DNA of 44,174 bases, taken from an uncultured Oscillospiraceae bacterium (lineage in GTDB: Bacteria; Bacillota; Clostridia; Oscillospirales; Acutalibacteraceae). The stretch spans positions 1 through 44,174 of the forward strand of contig UQHH01000016.1 of assembly GCA_900540865.1 (NCBI GenBank), given 5' to 3'. The notes below the pieces were generated by a model. That model had not been told where the DNA came from. It saw nothing but the letters and a program-made list of their open reading frames with translations, and made no database searches. Every line of letters starts with the position of its first letter. Position 1 is the stretch's first letter. Of this stretch, positions 1-6,777 are shown piece by piece. A program made the position numbers and the translations under genes.

Positions 1-71
1 TGCCCTTTCAGCTGCTTAATCCATAATATTTGTCTAACTTTTTGGGGTCACTTCATGTACACCCGCGGCTT

Positions 72-440
72 TTATTTATATTTTCCGCATTCCTTACATG
101 AAAGGCTCGTAGCCGTATTGTGCACGCCGCAGTCCGGGCAATACCAGGAACCGTCCCGAAGCGGCGAAACACGCGCGCCCGTCTCGTCAAAGGATACGCC
201 GTTTTGCGCCTGCATCTTACGCTCGAAGCCTTTAATCGTAAACCCGCCGAGCGGCATAATCGATACTTCCCTGTCGTTGATTCCGCCAATATTAGCGACG
301 ACCGTTTCCGGGTCGCTGAACATATCCCGCAGCGTCATGTGGGTTTCAAAGTACCCTCCGCAGCCCTGGCAGTAACGCGTTTGCGGGTCGTTTTCAAAAT
401 AACAGGCGGGACAGATTTTCCTTTGCTTTTCTTTTTCCAT
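72..440 (-). CDS. Small double zinc-ribbon protein
   Basis: Encodes 122 residues with a zinc ribbon at each end. The N-terminal one has Cys10, Cys13, Cys24 and Cys27; the C-terminal one has Cys101, Cys104, Cys115 and Cys118. The middle (about residues 35-95) carries no recognisable domain. Such proteins are usually cytoplasmic and bind nucleic acid or partner proteins, but no specific function can be assigned. The ATG at 440 follows an AAGGAG ribosome-binding site that lies in the 3' arm of a perfect hairpin (449-482), so translation may be controlled. The thiol peroxidase gene ends 81 bases upstream on the same strand with no T-tailed terminator between them, so co-transcription is possible. 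No function is recognised beyond the zinc sites. Confidence 0.75.
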   Translation of the reverse strand: MEKEKQRKICPACYFENDPQTRYCQGCGGYFETHMTLRDMFSDPETVVANIGGINDREVSIMPLGGFTIKGFERKMQAQNGVSFDETGARVSPLRDGSWYCPDCGVHNTATSLSCKECGKYK

Positions 441-448
441 ACGAACAC

Positions 449-482
449 TCCTTTGTAATTAGTATGCCCTGATTACAAAGGA
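449..482 (-). promoter_or_regulatory. 5' leader hairpin over the zinc-ribbon gene's ribosome-binding site
   Basis: A perfect 11-bp inverted repeat (449-459 with 472-482, 12-base loop) lies just upstream of the ATG at 440. On the minus strand the 3' arm ends in AAAGGA, which with the next G forms the AAGGAG ribosome-binding site. Folded RNA would hide that site. No run of U follows, so it is not a normal terminator for the upstream tpx gene. Confidence 0.55.
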
Positions 483-520
483 ACATGACTGAATGGTAAA
501 ATAAAAGTACAAGCCGGTCT

Positions 521-1021
521 TTATTGTTCCGTAAGCTCAGACAGTACGCGATACGCGGCCTCATAATCCGGATGCTGCGTAATTTCCGGAACATACTCCG
601 CATACCGGACCTTCCCTTCCTCGTCTACAATAAAAACGGCGCGCGTAAGCAGCATAAGCCCATCGGCCAGCGTACCGGTTGCAAGCCCAAAGCTCCTGTC
701 CTTGTAGTCGGACAGTGTCTGCACCTTATCCACCCCTTCAGCGCCGCACCAGCGGGCCTGCGCGAACGGCAGGTCGCAGCTGACGGCATATATATGAACC
801 CCAGGCAGCTGTGCCGCTTTCTCATTGAATTTTTTAATTTCCGCGTCGCATACGCCCGTGTCGAGCGATGGGACTGCCGCAAACACACGGACGCCCTTAA
901 GACTCCCGCTATGCACCTGCCGCATGGAATTGTCCGTCAAGCTAAATTCCGGCATCTGGTCTCCGGCTTTAAGCGGTATACCTTTTAACGTCACGGGATT
1001 GCCCTGGAATGTAATCTGCAT
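521..1021 (-). CDS. tpx: Thiol peroxidase (Tpx-type atypical 2-Cys peroxiredoxin)
   Basis: A 166-residue peroxiredoxin of the Tpx family, which reduces hydroperoxides with electrons from thioredoxin in the cytoplasm. The peroxidatic cysteine is Cys58 in the motif PSLDTGVC, and the resolving cysteine is Cys92 in FAQARWCGAEG; both match the E. coli Tpx pattern. Full length for the family (about 165-170 residues). The ATG at 1021 is chosen because GGGAG sits 7 bases upstream; a TTG six codons earlier would put that site inside the gene. It lies downstream of the EamA transporter gene on the same strand (67 bases) and upstream of the zinc-ribbon gene. An extra cysteine, Cys82, is also present. 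Identification is secure. Confidence 0.95.
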   Translation of the reverse strand: MQITFQGNPVTLKGIPLKAGDQMPEFSLTDNSMRQVHSGSLKGVRVFAAVPSLDTGVCDAEIKKFNEKAAQLPGVHIYAVSCDLPFAQARWCGAEGVDKVQTLSDYKDRSFGLATGTLADGLMLLTRAVFIVDEEGKVRYAEYVPEITQHPDYEAAYRVLSELTEQ

Positions 1022-1088
1022 ATAAATCTCTCCCTGCAATTTGTTTGATGTTAGTATTCCGCTTTTTTCACCGCTTCATACGGCTATA

Positions 1089-1946
1089 TCAAATCAGCAG
1101 GCAGAAGGTACCGGCTACAATCAGGATAAGCCCCAGAAAGGATTTTTTTGTGAGCCGCTCCTTCAGGAACAGCCAGGAAAGCGCAACCGTCACGACGATA
1201 CTGAGCTTATCGATTGGTACGACAATGCTTGCCTGCCCGTCCTGCAGCGCCCTGTAGTAGCAAAGCCAGGAAAGCCCCGTCGTTACTCCGGACAGGCAGA
1301 TAAAAAGCCAGCTTTTCCGGTCGATACGCCTGATTTCCCCCTGCTTTCGTGTGACGAACACCATTGCCCATGCCATAAACAGAACCACTATCGTACGGAT
1401 TGCCGTTCCGAGGTTAGAATCGATATGCGTAATTCCGACCTTTCCCAGGATTGCGGTCAGGCTTGCAAAGACCGCGGAAAGCACGGCATATAAAAGCCAG
1501 CTCTTCCCCTTTTCCCTTTTTTCTCCGCCGCGCCGTTCGAGCATCAGCCAGGTGCCGAGGCCCATGACGATTATTCCCGCGCCTTTTCCAAGGGTAATCG
1601 GTTCCCCAAGCAGCAAAAAGGCCAGCAAAATCGTCAGAATCGTGCTCGATTTATCGATAGGCGCCACCTTGTTGACGTCTCCGTTTACGAGCGCCTTAAA
1701 ATAGAACAGCCAGGAAGCGCCGGTGGATAGGCCCGATAAGATTAAAAACAGAAGCGTTTTTCCATCGACTAACGCAAGCGATGCCTGCGCACCCGTAAGA
1801 AAAACTAGAAGCCAGGAAAACAGGAGGATGACGACTGTCCTAATCGCTGTCGCTACGGTTGAATCGGTTTTCTTAACGCCTATTTTCGCAAGGATTGCCG
1901 TTATACCGGCAAAAAACGCGGAAGCGATTGCAAAGAAAAGCCACAC
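1089..1946 (-). CDS. EamA/DMT-family transporter
   Basis: A 285-residue, very hydrophobic protein with the two-repeat layout of the drug/metabolite transporter superfamily. Each EamA repeat has about five membrane helices; the repeats begin near residues 1 and 148 and share the pattern AxLAKIGVKKTDSTVATAIRT versus AILGKVGITHIDSNLGTAIR. Each repeat also has a matching 'GLSTGASWLFYFKAL' / 'GVTTGLSWLCYYRAL' segment. Members move small metabolites, amino acids or drugs across the cytoplasmic membrane; the substrate cannot be inferred. It is divergent from the small membrane protein at 2073 and followed by tpx. Start chosen as the first ATG, where the first helix begins at once. Confidence 0.9.
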   Translation of the reverse strand: MWLFFAIASAFFAGITAILAKIGVKKTDSTVATAIRTVVILLFSWLLVFLTGAQASLALVDGKTLLFLILSGLSTGASWLFYFKALVNGDVNKVAPIDKSSTILTILLAFLLLGEPITLGKGAGIIVMGLGTWLMLERRGGEKREKGKSWLLYAVLSAVFASLTAILGKVGITHIDSNLGTAIRTIVVLFMAWAMVFVTRKQGEIRRIDRKSWLFICLSGVTTGLSWLCYYRALQDGQASIVVPIDKLSIVVTVALSWLFLKERLTKKSFLGLILIVAGTFCLLI

Positions 1947-2045
1947 ATCATTTTCTCCTTTCCAAATTCACTTTTTTATATACGCTGCAAAAAGAGCGGC
2001 AAATGTCCCCGTTTCTTCCTGCTTTTAAAACAGCATGTTTTTTGC

Positions 2046-2051
2046 TATAAT
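2046..2051 (+). promoter_or_regulatory. Extended -10 promoter element
   Basis: TATAAT preceded by TGC (extended -10), 21 bases before the ATG at 2073 and just upstream of the GGGGGGA ribosome-binding site. No good -35 hexamer is seen. This places the start of transcription only a few bases ahead of the ribosome-binding site. Confidence 0.45.
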
Positions 2052-2072
2052 CGTGTATAGGGGGGATTTACC

Positions 2073-2453
2073 ATGAAAAGCAATCGAAACAGGCGGCCGC
2101 GCAGGACAGGCAATCGGGGCAGGCCGTTTCTTCCCTGCAGCTTCCGTGAATGGATTTTGATTGCGCTGATTTTCAGCACGCTGGCCTTTGCCCTAATCGC
2201 GGCGGTATTCTTCTTATATCGGTTTCATTTCAGTACGGATGTGCGTTCACCACTGTCGATTATTTACATCAACTTTATTCTATTCGCAAATAACGTAGTA
2301 ACGATTGCCGGCTATAAAAAGCTGCGCAGGCAAAGGAAAATAGCGTCTAAAAAAGCAGTTTTTACTTTTCTTATGATATATCAGTGGGGACTGCAAGCAG
2401 CAGGGCTATATCTCACTATTTTATTCTTTTTAAATAAACCGTTCGTTCCTTAA
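2073..2453 (+). CDS. Small three-helix membrane protein, unknown function
   Basis: 126 residues. The first 20 are strongly basic (many Arg and Lys), followed by about three hydrophobic segments near residues 28-49, 62-80 and 96-120, so it is probably an inner-membrane protein with a cytoplasmic N-terminus. A GGGGGGA ribosome-binding site precedes the ATG. No family is recognised. It stands alone as a plus-strand unit: a new promoter for the next gene begins just after its stop codon. Confidence 0.65.
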   Translation: MKSNRNRRPRRTGNRGRPFLPCSFREWILIALIFSTLAFALIAAVFFLYRFHFSTDVRSPLSIIYINFILFANNVVTIAGYKKLRRQRKIASKKAVFTFLMIYQWGLQAAGLYLTILFFLNKPFVP

Positions 2454-2455
2454 GG

Positions 2456-2483
2456 TTGACATTGCCCGCAAACAGAATATAAT
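2456..2483 (+). promoter_or_regulatory. Sigma-A promoter of the 2519 gene
   Basis: TTGACA (2456-2461), 16-base spacer, TATAAT (2478-2483). Both hexamers match consensus exactly. It begins immediately after the stop codon of the 126-residue protein and drives the zinc-ribbon membrane protein and perhaps the DUF378 gene. Confidence 0.8.
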
Positions 2484-2518
2484 AAATGATAAACGCCGGA
2501 TTTTAAGGAATGATAAAA

Positions 2519-2902
2519 ATGAAGCACTGTGAATATTGTGCCAAGGAAATTTCATATTACGAGCAATACTGCGGCAAACGCTGCGAAGAGCAAGCGGGTA
2601 AATATTACCGTTTGACCAGGAATAAAAGAAAATTGTTTTCGTTTATTAATTTTACCGGCCTGCTTGCGCTTACCGTCGGGCTGTTCTGGACGCTGTTCCA
2701 GGCGCAGGTCGGCGCGTACATTGCGGGAACCGCCCTGATTTTCCTGGGGCTTTTATATTTTTTCTTTCCCTTCGGCACGCCTGATATGCTGCAAAAATAT
2801 AAAATTCAAAAGACGATTAAAATCGTGAAAATCATTGGAATCATCGCAATCGTAATCGGCGCTGCAGCCATTGTTTTGGGCTTGGCCGTTTTAACCGCAT
2901 AA
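2519..2902 (+). CDS. Zinc-ribbon-like membrane protein, unknown function
   Basis: 127 residues. The N-terminus has a compact Cys-rich knuckle (CEYCAKEI followed by YCGKRCEE), a degenerate zinc ribbon. Three hydrophobic segments follow, near residues 40-60, 65-85 and 100-125, the last after a lysine/isoleucine-rich stretch. Likely a membrane protein with a cytoplasmic metal-binding head. The second ATG (2519) is preferred: AAGGA lies 9 bases before it, whereas the ATG at 2510 touches AAGGA. Its own consensus promoter lies at 2456-2483 and the DUF378 gene is 51 bases downstream. No specific function is recognised. Confidence 0.7.
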   Translation: MKHCEYCAKEISYYEQYCGKRCEEQAGKYYRLTRNKRKLFSFINFTGLLALTVGLFWTLFQAQVGAYIAGTALIFLGLLYFFFPFGTPDMLQKYKIQKTIKIVKIIGIIAIVIGAAAIVLGLAVLTA

Positions 2903-2953
2903 TTCTTTTTCCTATGGGAATGATAATCCCAAAAGGAAAAGGAGGAAAAAAAC

Positions 2954-3178
2954 ATGCTCGACAAAATTTGTCTTACCCTGGCAATTATCGGCGGTATCAA
3001 CTGGGGCGCTATCGGCATCTTCCAGTTCGACCTCGTCGCATGGATTTGCGGCGGACAGACCAGTATCGTAAGCAGAATTATCTACACGCTTGTAGGACTT
3101 GCGGCAATCTGGTGCATCTCGCTTTTGTTCCGCGACCGCACAGAAGCCGGCGACGGCCATCTCCGTACCCAGTCCTGA
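2954..3178 (+). CDS. DUF378 family small membrane protein (YuzA-like)
   Basis: 74 residues with the DUF378 signature: a first helix containing ALT/LAIIGGINWGAIG, a short loop, then a second helix (IIYTLVGLAAIW). The family is widespread in Firmicutes, as in B. subtilis YuzA, and has no known function. AAGGAGG lies 8 bases before the ATG. The 50-base gap to the previous gene holds an imperfect inverted repeat (around 2908-2942) whose 3' arm touches the ribosome-binding site. A strong terminator follows at 3200. Confidence 0.85.
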   Translation: MLDKICLTLAIIGGINWGAIGIFQFDLVAWICGGQTSIVSRIIYTLVGLAAIWCISLLFRDRTEAGDGHLRTQS

Positions 3179-3199
3179 CGATAAAATCGCTATAAATAA

Positions 3200-3232
3200 T
3201 GGGGCTCTGTTTTGGCAGAGTCCCATTTTTTT
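3200..3232 (+). terminator. Rho-independent terminator after the DUF378 gene
   Basis: Stem TGGGGCTCTG with CAGAGTCCCA (one G-T pair), short TTTTG-type loop, followed by a run of seven T. Confidence 0.85.
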
Positions 3233-3347
3233 GTCTCAATACGTATATCACGCAATGGATTAAAACAAACCGTTTCGCCTTATTCCTCATTTGAGGTATA
3301 TATTTTCCCGAAGAACCGTGCAGGGGCTGCTTGAATCGAATGCATGC

Positions 3348-3782
3348 TTATACCCTTCTGCTATTTCCTCGACCGGAAAATATTTTGCCGTCGATGTCCT
3401 CAATGGTAACGCCTTCTAAATGTTTTCCGCAAAGCTGATTGAGCTGCGCGTAAATACCATCCATGATTCCCGCCATGCCCGACGCGATATAGCAGTCCTT
3501 TTTCTCGTTCCCGCTTTTCCAGGATACGGAAACATACGCCGTACCGAGCGCCTTTCCTACCTCGCTTAGGGTTACTTCTTTCGCTTTCCGGCAGAAAAGG
3601 TAGCCGCCCTCCGCTCCTTCCTTTGTCTCAATCAGCCCCGCCCTTTTCAGCAGCGCCATAATTTTGCGTACACGCGCCGGATTGGTACAGATATTCTCCG
3701 CCAGCTCCTCGCTGGAAAGCGTCCTTGCTTTGTGGTTGAGGTAAACAAGCGCATGGACCGCAATTCCAAATTCACTGGTCAT
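3348..3782 (-). CDS. Rrf2 family transcriptional regulator
   Basis: 144 residues with the Rrf2 layout: N-terminal winged helix-turn-helix (about residues 1-60; FGIAVHALVYLNHK, then ENICTNPARVRKIMALLKRAGLI, then GGYLF wing) and a long dimerisation helix. The three closely spaced cysteines that hold an Fe-S cluster in IscR and NsrR are not present; there are two later cysteines, in KKDCYIAS and QLCGKH, so sensing may be thiol-based as in CymR-like members. It begins 3 bases after the rhodanese lipoprotein gene, so they are co-transcribed. The operon promoter at 4594-4622 is overlapped by a perfect palindrome, the expected form of an autoregulatory Rrf2 operator. That it binds there is inference. 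Confidence 0.9.
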   Translation of the reverse strand: MTSEFGIAVHALVYLNHKARTLSSEELAENICTNPARVRKIMALLKRAGLIETKEGAEGGYLFCRKAKEVTLSEVGKALGTAYVSVSWKSGNEKKDCYIASGMAGIMDGIYAQLNQLCGKHLEGVTIEDIDGKIFSGRGNSRRV

Positions 3783-3785
3783 GCG

Positions 3786-4250
3786 TCATTCCTCCCCGGT
3801 TACCGTATCATACGGCCAGTCGGTGATTCCCCCAAAATCGTATATATGCTTGTACCCAAGCTCCTCGAGCTTCTGAGACGCCTCTCTGCTCCTGACGCCC
3901 GTACGGCAGTAGACAAGCAGTATGGCGTCTAAATCCGGCAGGTTTTCCGGACGCTTGCCGCTGTTGAGGGTTTCGTTCGATACAAGGATGGCATTTTTGA
4001 TATGCCCTTCCCGGTATTCTTCTTCTGTCCTGACATCGACGACTGTTACACCGCCGCCCTTGTCCATTATCGCTTTTGCGTGCTCCGCCGTTATTTTCGT
4101 ATAGACTTCCGGCTCAACAGCGGAGGTCGCCGCCGCGGTTTCTCTTTGGTAAGTGCTCGTCGAAGCAGGTACTCCGGCCTCGGGAGAACAAGCGGCGAGG
4201 AATACCAGCATGCCGCAAAGTAAAATCAACAATCCATTACGTTTCATCAT
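3786..4250 (-). CDS. Rhodanese-domain lipoprotein
   Basis: 154 residues. A lipoprotein signal peptide (MMKRNGLLILLCG, lipobox LAAC) means the protein should be anchored on the outside of the membrane. The rhodanese domain follows a Ser/Thr/Ala linker and covers roughly residues 55-150: VVDVRTEEEYREGHI, then the active-site loop CRTGVRS, then the ending GGITDWPYD. Rhodaneses carry sulfur as a persulfide on the loop cysteine. An extracytoplasmic rhodanese next to an Rrf2 regulator suggests a role in sulfide or persulfide handling or thiol stress, but substrate and partners are unknown. AGGAGAAAG precedes the ATG. Confidence 0.9.
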   Translation of the reverse strand: MMKRNGLLILLCGMLVFLAACSPEAGVPASTSTYQRETAAATSAVEPEVYTKITAEHAKAIMDKGGGVTVVDVRTEEEYREGHIKNAILVSNETLNSGKRPENLPDLDAILLVYCRTGVRSREASQKLEELGYKHIYDFGGITDWPYDTVTGEE

Positions 4251-4271
4251 TCTTTCTCCTTTGATTCATCT

Positions 4272-4427
4272 TTATTGTTTTTTATACGTATTTGTACATT
4301 GTTTTAAATTTCGAATCTGCTCTTTAATTAGATGGCAAGTCCGTTCTATTTTCCGCAGAAGCAAGAGGCATACCGTCAGCAGGGCAAGCAAAAAGGCGGC
4401 AAGACCCGCGTAAAAAACCAAATCCAT
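4272..4427 (-). CDS. Possible small single-helix membrane protein, first gene of the Rrf2 operon
   Basis: A 51-codon frame starting ATG at 4427 encodes one hydrophobic helix (AGLAAFLLALLTVCLLLL) followed by a basic, Cys-containing tail. It ends 21 bases before the rhodanese gene. No good ribosome-binding site precedes the ATG. An overlapping frame in the same direction (about 4324-4545) starts with a lysine-rich segment typical of a protein N-terminus (EKIKTVKKTAGALALCG) but then becomes non-hydrophobic. The two halves could be one protein broken by a frameshift near 4430, or only the shorter frame may be real. No family recognised. Confidence 0.35.
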   Translation of the reverse strand: MDLVFYAGLAAFLLALLTVCLLLLRKIERTCHLIKEQIRNLKQCTNTYKKQ

Positions 4428-4581
4428 TACCGTAGGCAGCATACAGGTGATACCGCAGCGTTGGGAAACCAAGCACTCCGCAAAGAGCAAGGGCTCCCGC
4501 CGTTTTTTTCACGGTTTTTATTTTCTCAAATAGTCCGCCTTTCAAAAATTTTTATGGGGCATGGTGAGCGCTGAATTTTCG

Positions 4582-4622
4582 GTTCTATCTGTAATTATAA
4601 ATATTACAGATAGAACTGTCAA
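4582..4622 (-). promoter_or_regulatory. Consensus promoter overlapped by a perfect palindromic operator (Rrf2 operon)
   Basis: On the minus strand: TTGACA (4622-4617), a 17-base spacer, TATAAT (4599-4594), a full sigma-A consensus. A perfect inverted repeat with 14-base arms (4582-4595 and 4603-4616; arm GTTCTATCTGTAAT, 7-base centre) covers the spacer, the -10 and the start region. A repressor bound there would block RNA polymerase. The Rrf2 protein encoded at the end of this operon is the obvious candidate. Confidence 0.85.
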
Positions 4623-4650
4623 GCCTTATTTTAAAACTTTTCCAGACATC

Positions 4651-4680
4651 AAAAAACAGCCGGAAACCTGTTCCGGCTGT
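4651..4680 (-). terminator. Terminator of the 4744-4956 gene
   Basis: Reading leftward: ACAGCCGGAA, 5-base loop, TTCCGGCTGT, then six T. It separates the upstream transcript from the Rrf2 operon promoter. Confidence 0.85.
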
Positions 4681-4743
4681 CCAAGACAGAGGTTTATTAT
4701 CCCTGTTGTACATAGGCAAAATATCGTTCATACGCAGTTTTAA

Positions 4744-4956
4744 TTAAATCTTTTTTAATTGTTCGAGCAGCTCCTCGAGCTTCTGAGGAGGAATTTTTCC
4801 TCCCGCAAAGGACAAAACCTGATTGAGCTTCATGGAAGACGCCATTGCTAAAAGCGGGGAGCACATAACCTGCGGCAGCTCACGCTCAAGCAGCGCCTTT
4901 GCCTGCGGGTTTCCCAGGATTTCACGCACTGTGATGTTACCGTTTTTTAAATCCAT
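4744..4956 (-). CDS. Small helical protein, unknown function
   Basis: 70 residues, predicted almost wholly helical: TVREILGNPQAKALLERELP, a middle helix around MKLNQVLSF, and a C-terminal helix PPQKLEELLEQLKKI. The pattern (short helix ending in 'NPxAxxLLExxLP', then a Met/Leu helix, then 'G.I....LEELL..L') resembles a small helical module found fused to the C-terminus of some glycoside hydrolases and esterases; here it stands alone. GGAGGTG precedes the ATG by 6 bases and a strong terminator follows. No enzymatic residues are evident. Confidence 0.6.
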   Translation of the reverse strand: MDLKNGNITVREILGNPQAKALLERELPQVMCSPLLAMASSMKLNQVLSFAGGKIPPQKLEELLEQLKKI

Positions 4957-5028
4957 TGACTTACACCTCCATGTTATCCTATGCGAAAACGCTGTTTATG
5001 AAACCGGCAAAGAGTTTTTTTCGGTCAA

Positions 5029-6258
5029 TTAAAACCGGCGGGTAAAAATATCGCTGTAGCGCAGCAGCTCGGAAACAGTATCAAAGCCCAGCCGGTGCAA
5101 AAGTTCCATCACATACGGGTTTTCAAGCGGCGTTGCATATGCGGCTTCATCCCCGTAAGCGGCTACATGCCTGCGCCCCTCTTCCCTGTCTATAATGGCG
5201 CGCGGTCCGCCGACACAGCCGCCGACGCAGCCCATGCCTTCAAAAAAGTTCGCGTCCGTCTCTCCCGCCTTCAGCTTCTCTATCATTTTGCGGCAGGCCG
5301 GTACGCCGTCCGCCTGTTCTGTCCGTACTCCAATTTTGCGGTCCGGGCTCAGTTGCTCCACTGTCCGGCGCACCGCCTCGCTCACACCGCCGGTATACGC
5401 ATAGATACGCCCCGCGCGGGAAGAATGGTCGCGCTCACTTTCAGGAAGCGCCGCAAGGTCAATATCCGCCGCCTCGAATACGTCGCGGATTTCCTGAAAC
5501 GTCAGGACATAATCTACAGCGTCGGCAATATCCGGCTCGCGCGCTTCGCTCTTTTTGGCGATACACGGCCCAACGAAAACCGTAAGGGCGTCGGGATGCA
5601 GTTTTTTGACGACGCGCCCGCAGGCTATCATCGGTGAAACGGCGCCAGGGACATGCGGCATCAGCTCCTGGTAAACCTTGCGTATCATGGCAATCCAAAT
5701 TGGGCAGCAGCAGCTCGTGAGCTGGTAATCGTCCTGATGTATAATATTGCGGTCAAATTCGAGCGCTTCCTTCATCGTCAGGATATCGGCAAACAGCGCG
5801 ACCTCAATCATGCCGTCAAAGCCAAGCGCCTTAAACGCGCTGCGCAGCTTTCCGGGTGTGACGTCCTCGCTGAATTGTCCAAGAAAGGCGGGGGCGACAA
5901 GCGCGTAGGCAGGGCCGCTTGTGTCCCTGACGGCTTTCATCGCCGGGAGGATGTCACGGCTCGCCTGAAGCTTTCCAAGGCTGCACGCGTCAATACAGGC
6001 CCCACAGCCGACGCACTGGTCCGGGTCAATCGTAAGGCTGCCGTCCTCCTTCTGCGCGATGGCGTCGAACATGCAGCTTTTCTGGCAGGCGCGGTCAAAT
6101 TCGCAGGATTCCCCGCAGGGCTCTGTGCGCAGTACAGGGGCATATTTTTCAGGATGCAGCAGGCAGTCAAGATGATAAGGGTCGTAAAGCTGCTCCGGTA
6201 CCTCCTCGGAATTCGTGGTACGCCGCAGCAGGTCTTTATACATTTGCTCAAAGGTCAT
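5029..6258 (-). CDS. [FeFe]-hydrogenase-like iron-sulfur protein
   Basis: About 409 residues. The N-terminal region (to about residue 100) has two ferredoxin-type clusters; the second is CVGCGACIDAC, the first an atypical CGESCEFDRACQKSC. The C-terminal domain has the three H-cluster loops: L1 TSCCCPIW (about residue 185), L2 GPCIAKKSE (about 235) and L3 EGMGCVGGCVGGP (about 345). All cluster-binding cysteines appear present. Compared with prototypical group A enzymes, L1 has an extra cysteine and L2 reads GPC instead of MPC, so it belongs to a divergent clade, probably a group B-type monomer, whose role (H2 turnover or sensing) is less certain. The ATG at 6258 is preferred: GGAG lies 9 bases before it, while the upstream ATG at 6267 abuts the GGAG. 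No maturase genes are nearby. Confidence 0.88.
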   Translation of the reverse strand: MTFEQMYKDLLRRTTNSEEVPEQLYDPYHLDCLLHPEKYAPVLRTEPCGESCEFDRACQKSCMFDAIAQKEDGSLTIDPDQCVGCGACIDACSLGKLQASRDILPAMKAVRDTSGPAYALVAPAFLGQFSEDVTPGKLRSAFKALGFDGMIEVALFADILTMKEALEFDRNIIHQDDYQLTSCCCPIWIAMIRKVYQELMPHVPGAVSPMIACGRVVKKLHPDALTVFVGPCIAKKSEAREPDIADAVDYVLTFQEIRDVFEAADIDLAALPESERDHSSRAGRIYAYTGGVSEAVRRTVEQLSPDRKIGVRTEQADGVPACRKMIEKLKAGETDANFFEGMGCVGGCVGGPRAIIDREEGRRHVAAYGDEAAYATPLENPYVMELLHRLGFDTVSELLRYSDIFTRRF

Positions 6259-6273
6259 CGGTTTCATCTCCGT

Positions 6274-6328
6274 TTTAGCGCTAAAGTTACTTCAAGTGTT
6301 ATCATACCACAAAAAGGCAAAAATACAA
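6274..6328 (-). promoter_or_regulatory. Promoter and palindrome upstream of the hydrogenase-like gene
   Basis: Leftward promoter TTGTAT (6328-6323), 16-base spacer, TATGAT (6306-6301). Between it and the gene lies a perfect 12-bp palindrome, TTTAGCGCTAAA (6274-6285), which could be an operator in the early transcribed region. Confidence 0.55.
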
Positions 6329-6329
6329 C

Positions 6330-6720
6330 ATTGCGAACCACCGGCAAAAAATACGCCGCCCGCAGGCTTACAATTCAACAGACGGCAAACTAATGTAAAA
6401 ACTTTATTTAATCTATTTAGTTTTTCTTTTTTTATCCGGCTGGTAAAAATCCTTGTTGCTGCAGCCTGCCCGGCCGCCTCTTCATCCACCGATATGTATA
6501 TGATAGCCGCGCCAGGCCCCTTTGGATTTAATGTCGTATGGACGGCCCCGTTTTTCCAGGCACGGTATAAGGCCGCTTCATTTTTAATCCCCACAAAGCC
6601 CCTTCTTTCCGACGAGCACTGCCGCGGCGGGCCGCATTGTTTTTCCTAATGATAGCAAGGGCAAAAAACAATGTCATTGAGATTAAAAATCACCGCCGCG
6701 CTGTATAGCAGTTTAAAAAC
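6330..6720. other. Intergenic stretch with no convincing gene
   Basis: About 390 bases without a supported gene. A minus-strand frame (6292-6594, GTG start, 100 codons) has gene-like codon use in its first half but no recognisable family, and its end runs through the hydrogenase promoter, so it may be a decayed remnant or chance. An inverted repeat with 10-base arms, CATTGTTTTT (6635-6644) and AAAAACAATG (6664-6673), is the only other structure seen. Confidence 0.4.
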
Positions 6721-6721
6721 G

Positions 6722-6763
6722 TGAAAAAGAAGGCGGGCCGCATCCCGTTACAGCCCGCCCTTT
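6722..6763 (-). terminator. Terminator of the methyltransferase gene
   Basis: GGCGGGC (6732-6738) pairs with GCCCGCC (6753-6759); on the minus strand the stem is followed by TTCTTTTTTC. Confidence 0.8.
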
Positions 6764-6777
6764 CTCGAAGGATATGG

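Noticed and set aside
3348..3782. Rrf2 protein as an Fe-S sensor like IscR or NsrR
   Set aside because: The three closely spaced cysteines needed for the cluster are not present.
6292..6594. 100-codon minus-strand frame as a real gene
   Set aside because: GTG start without a clear ribosome-binding site, no family, and it runs through the hydrogenase promoter; kept only as a possible remnant.
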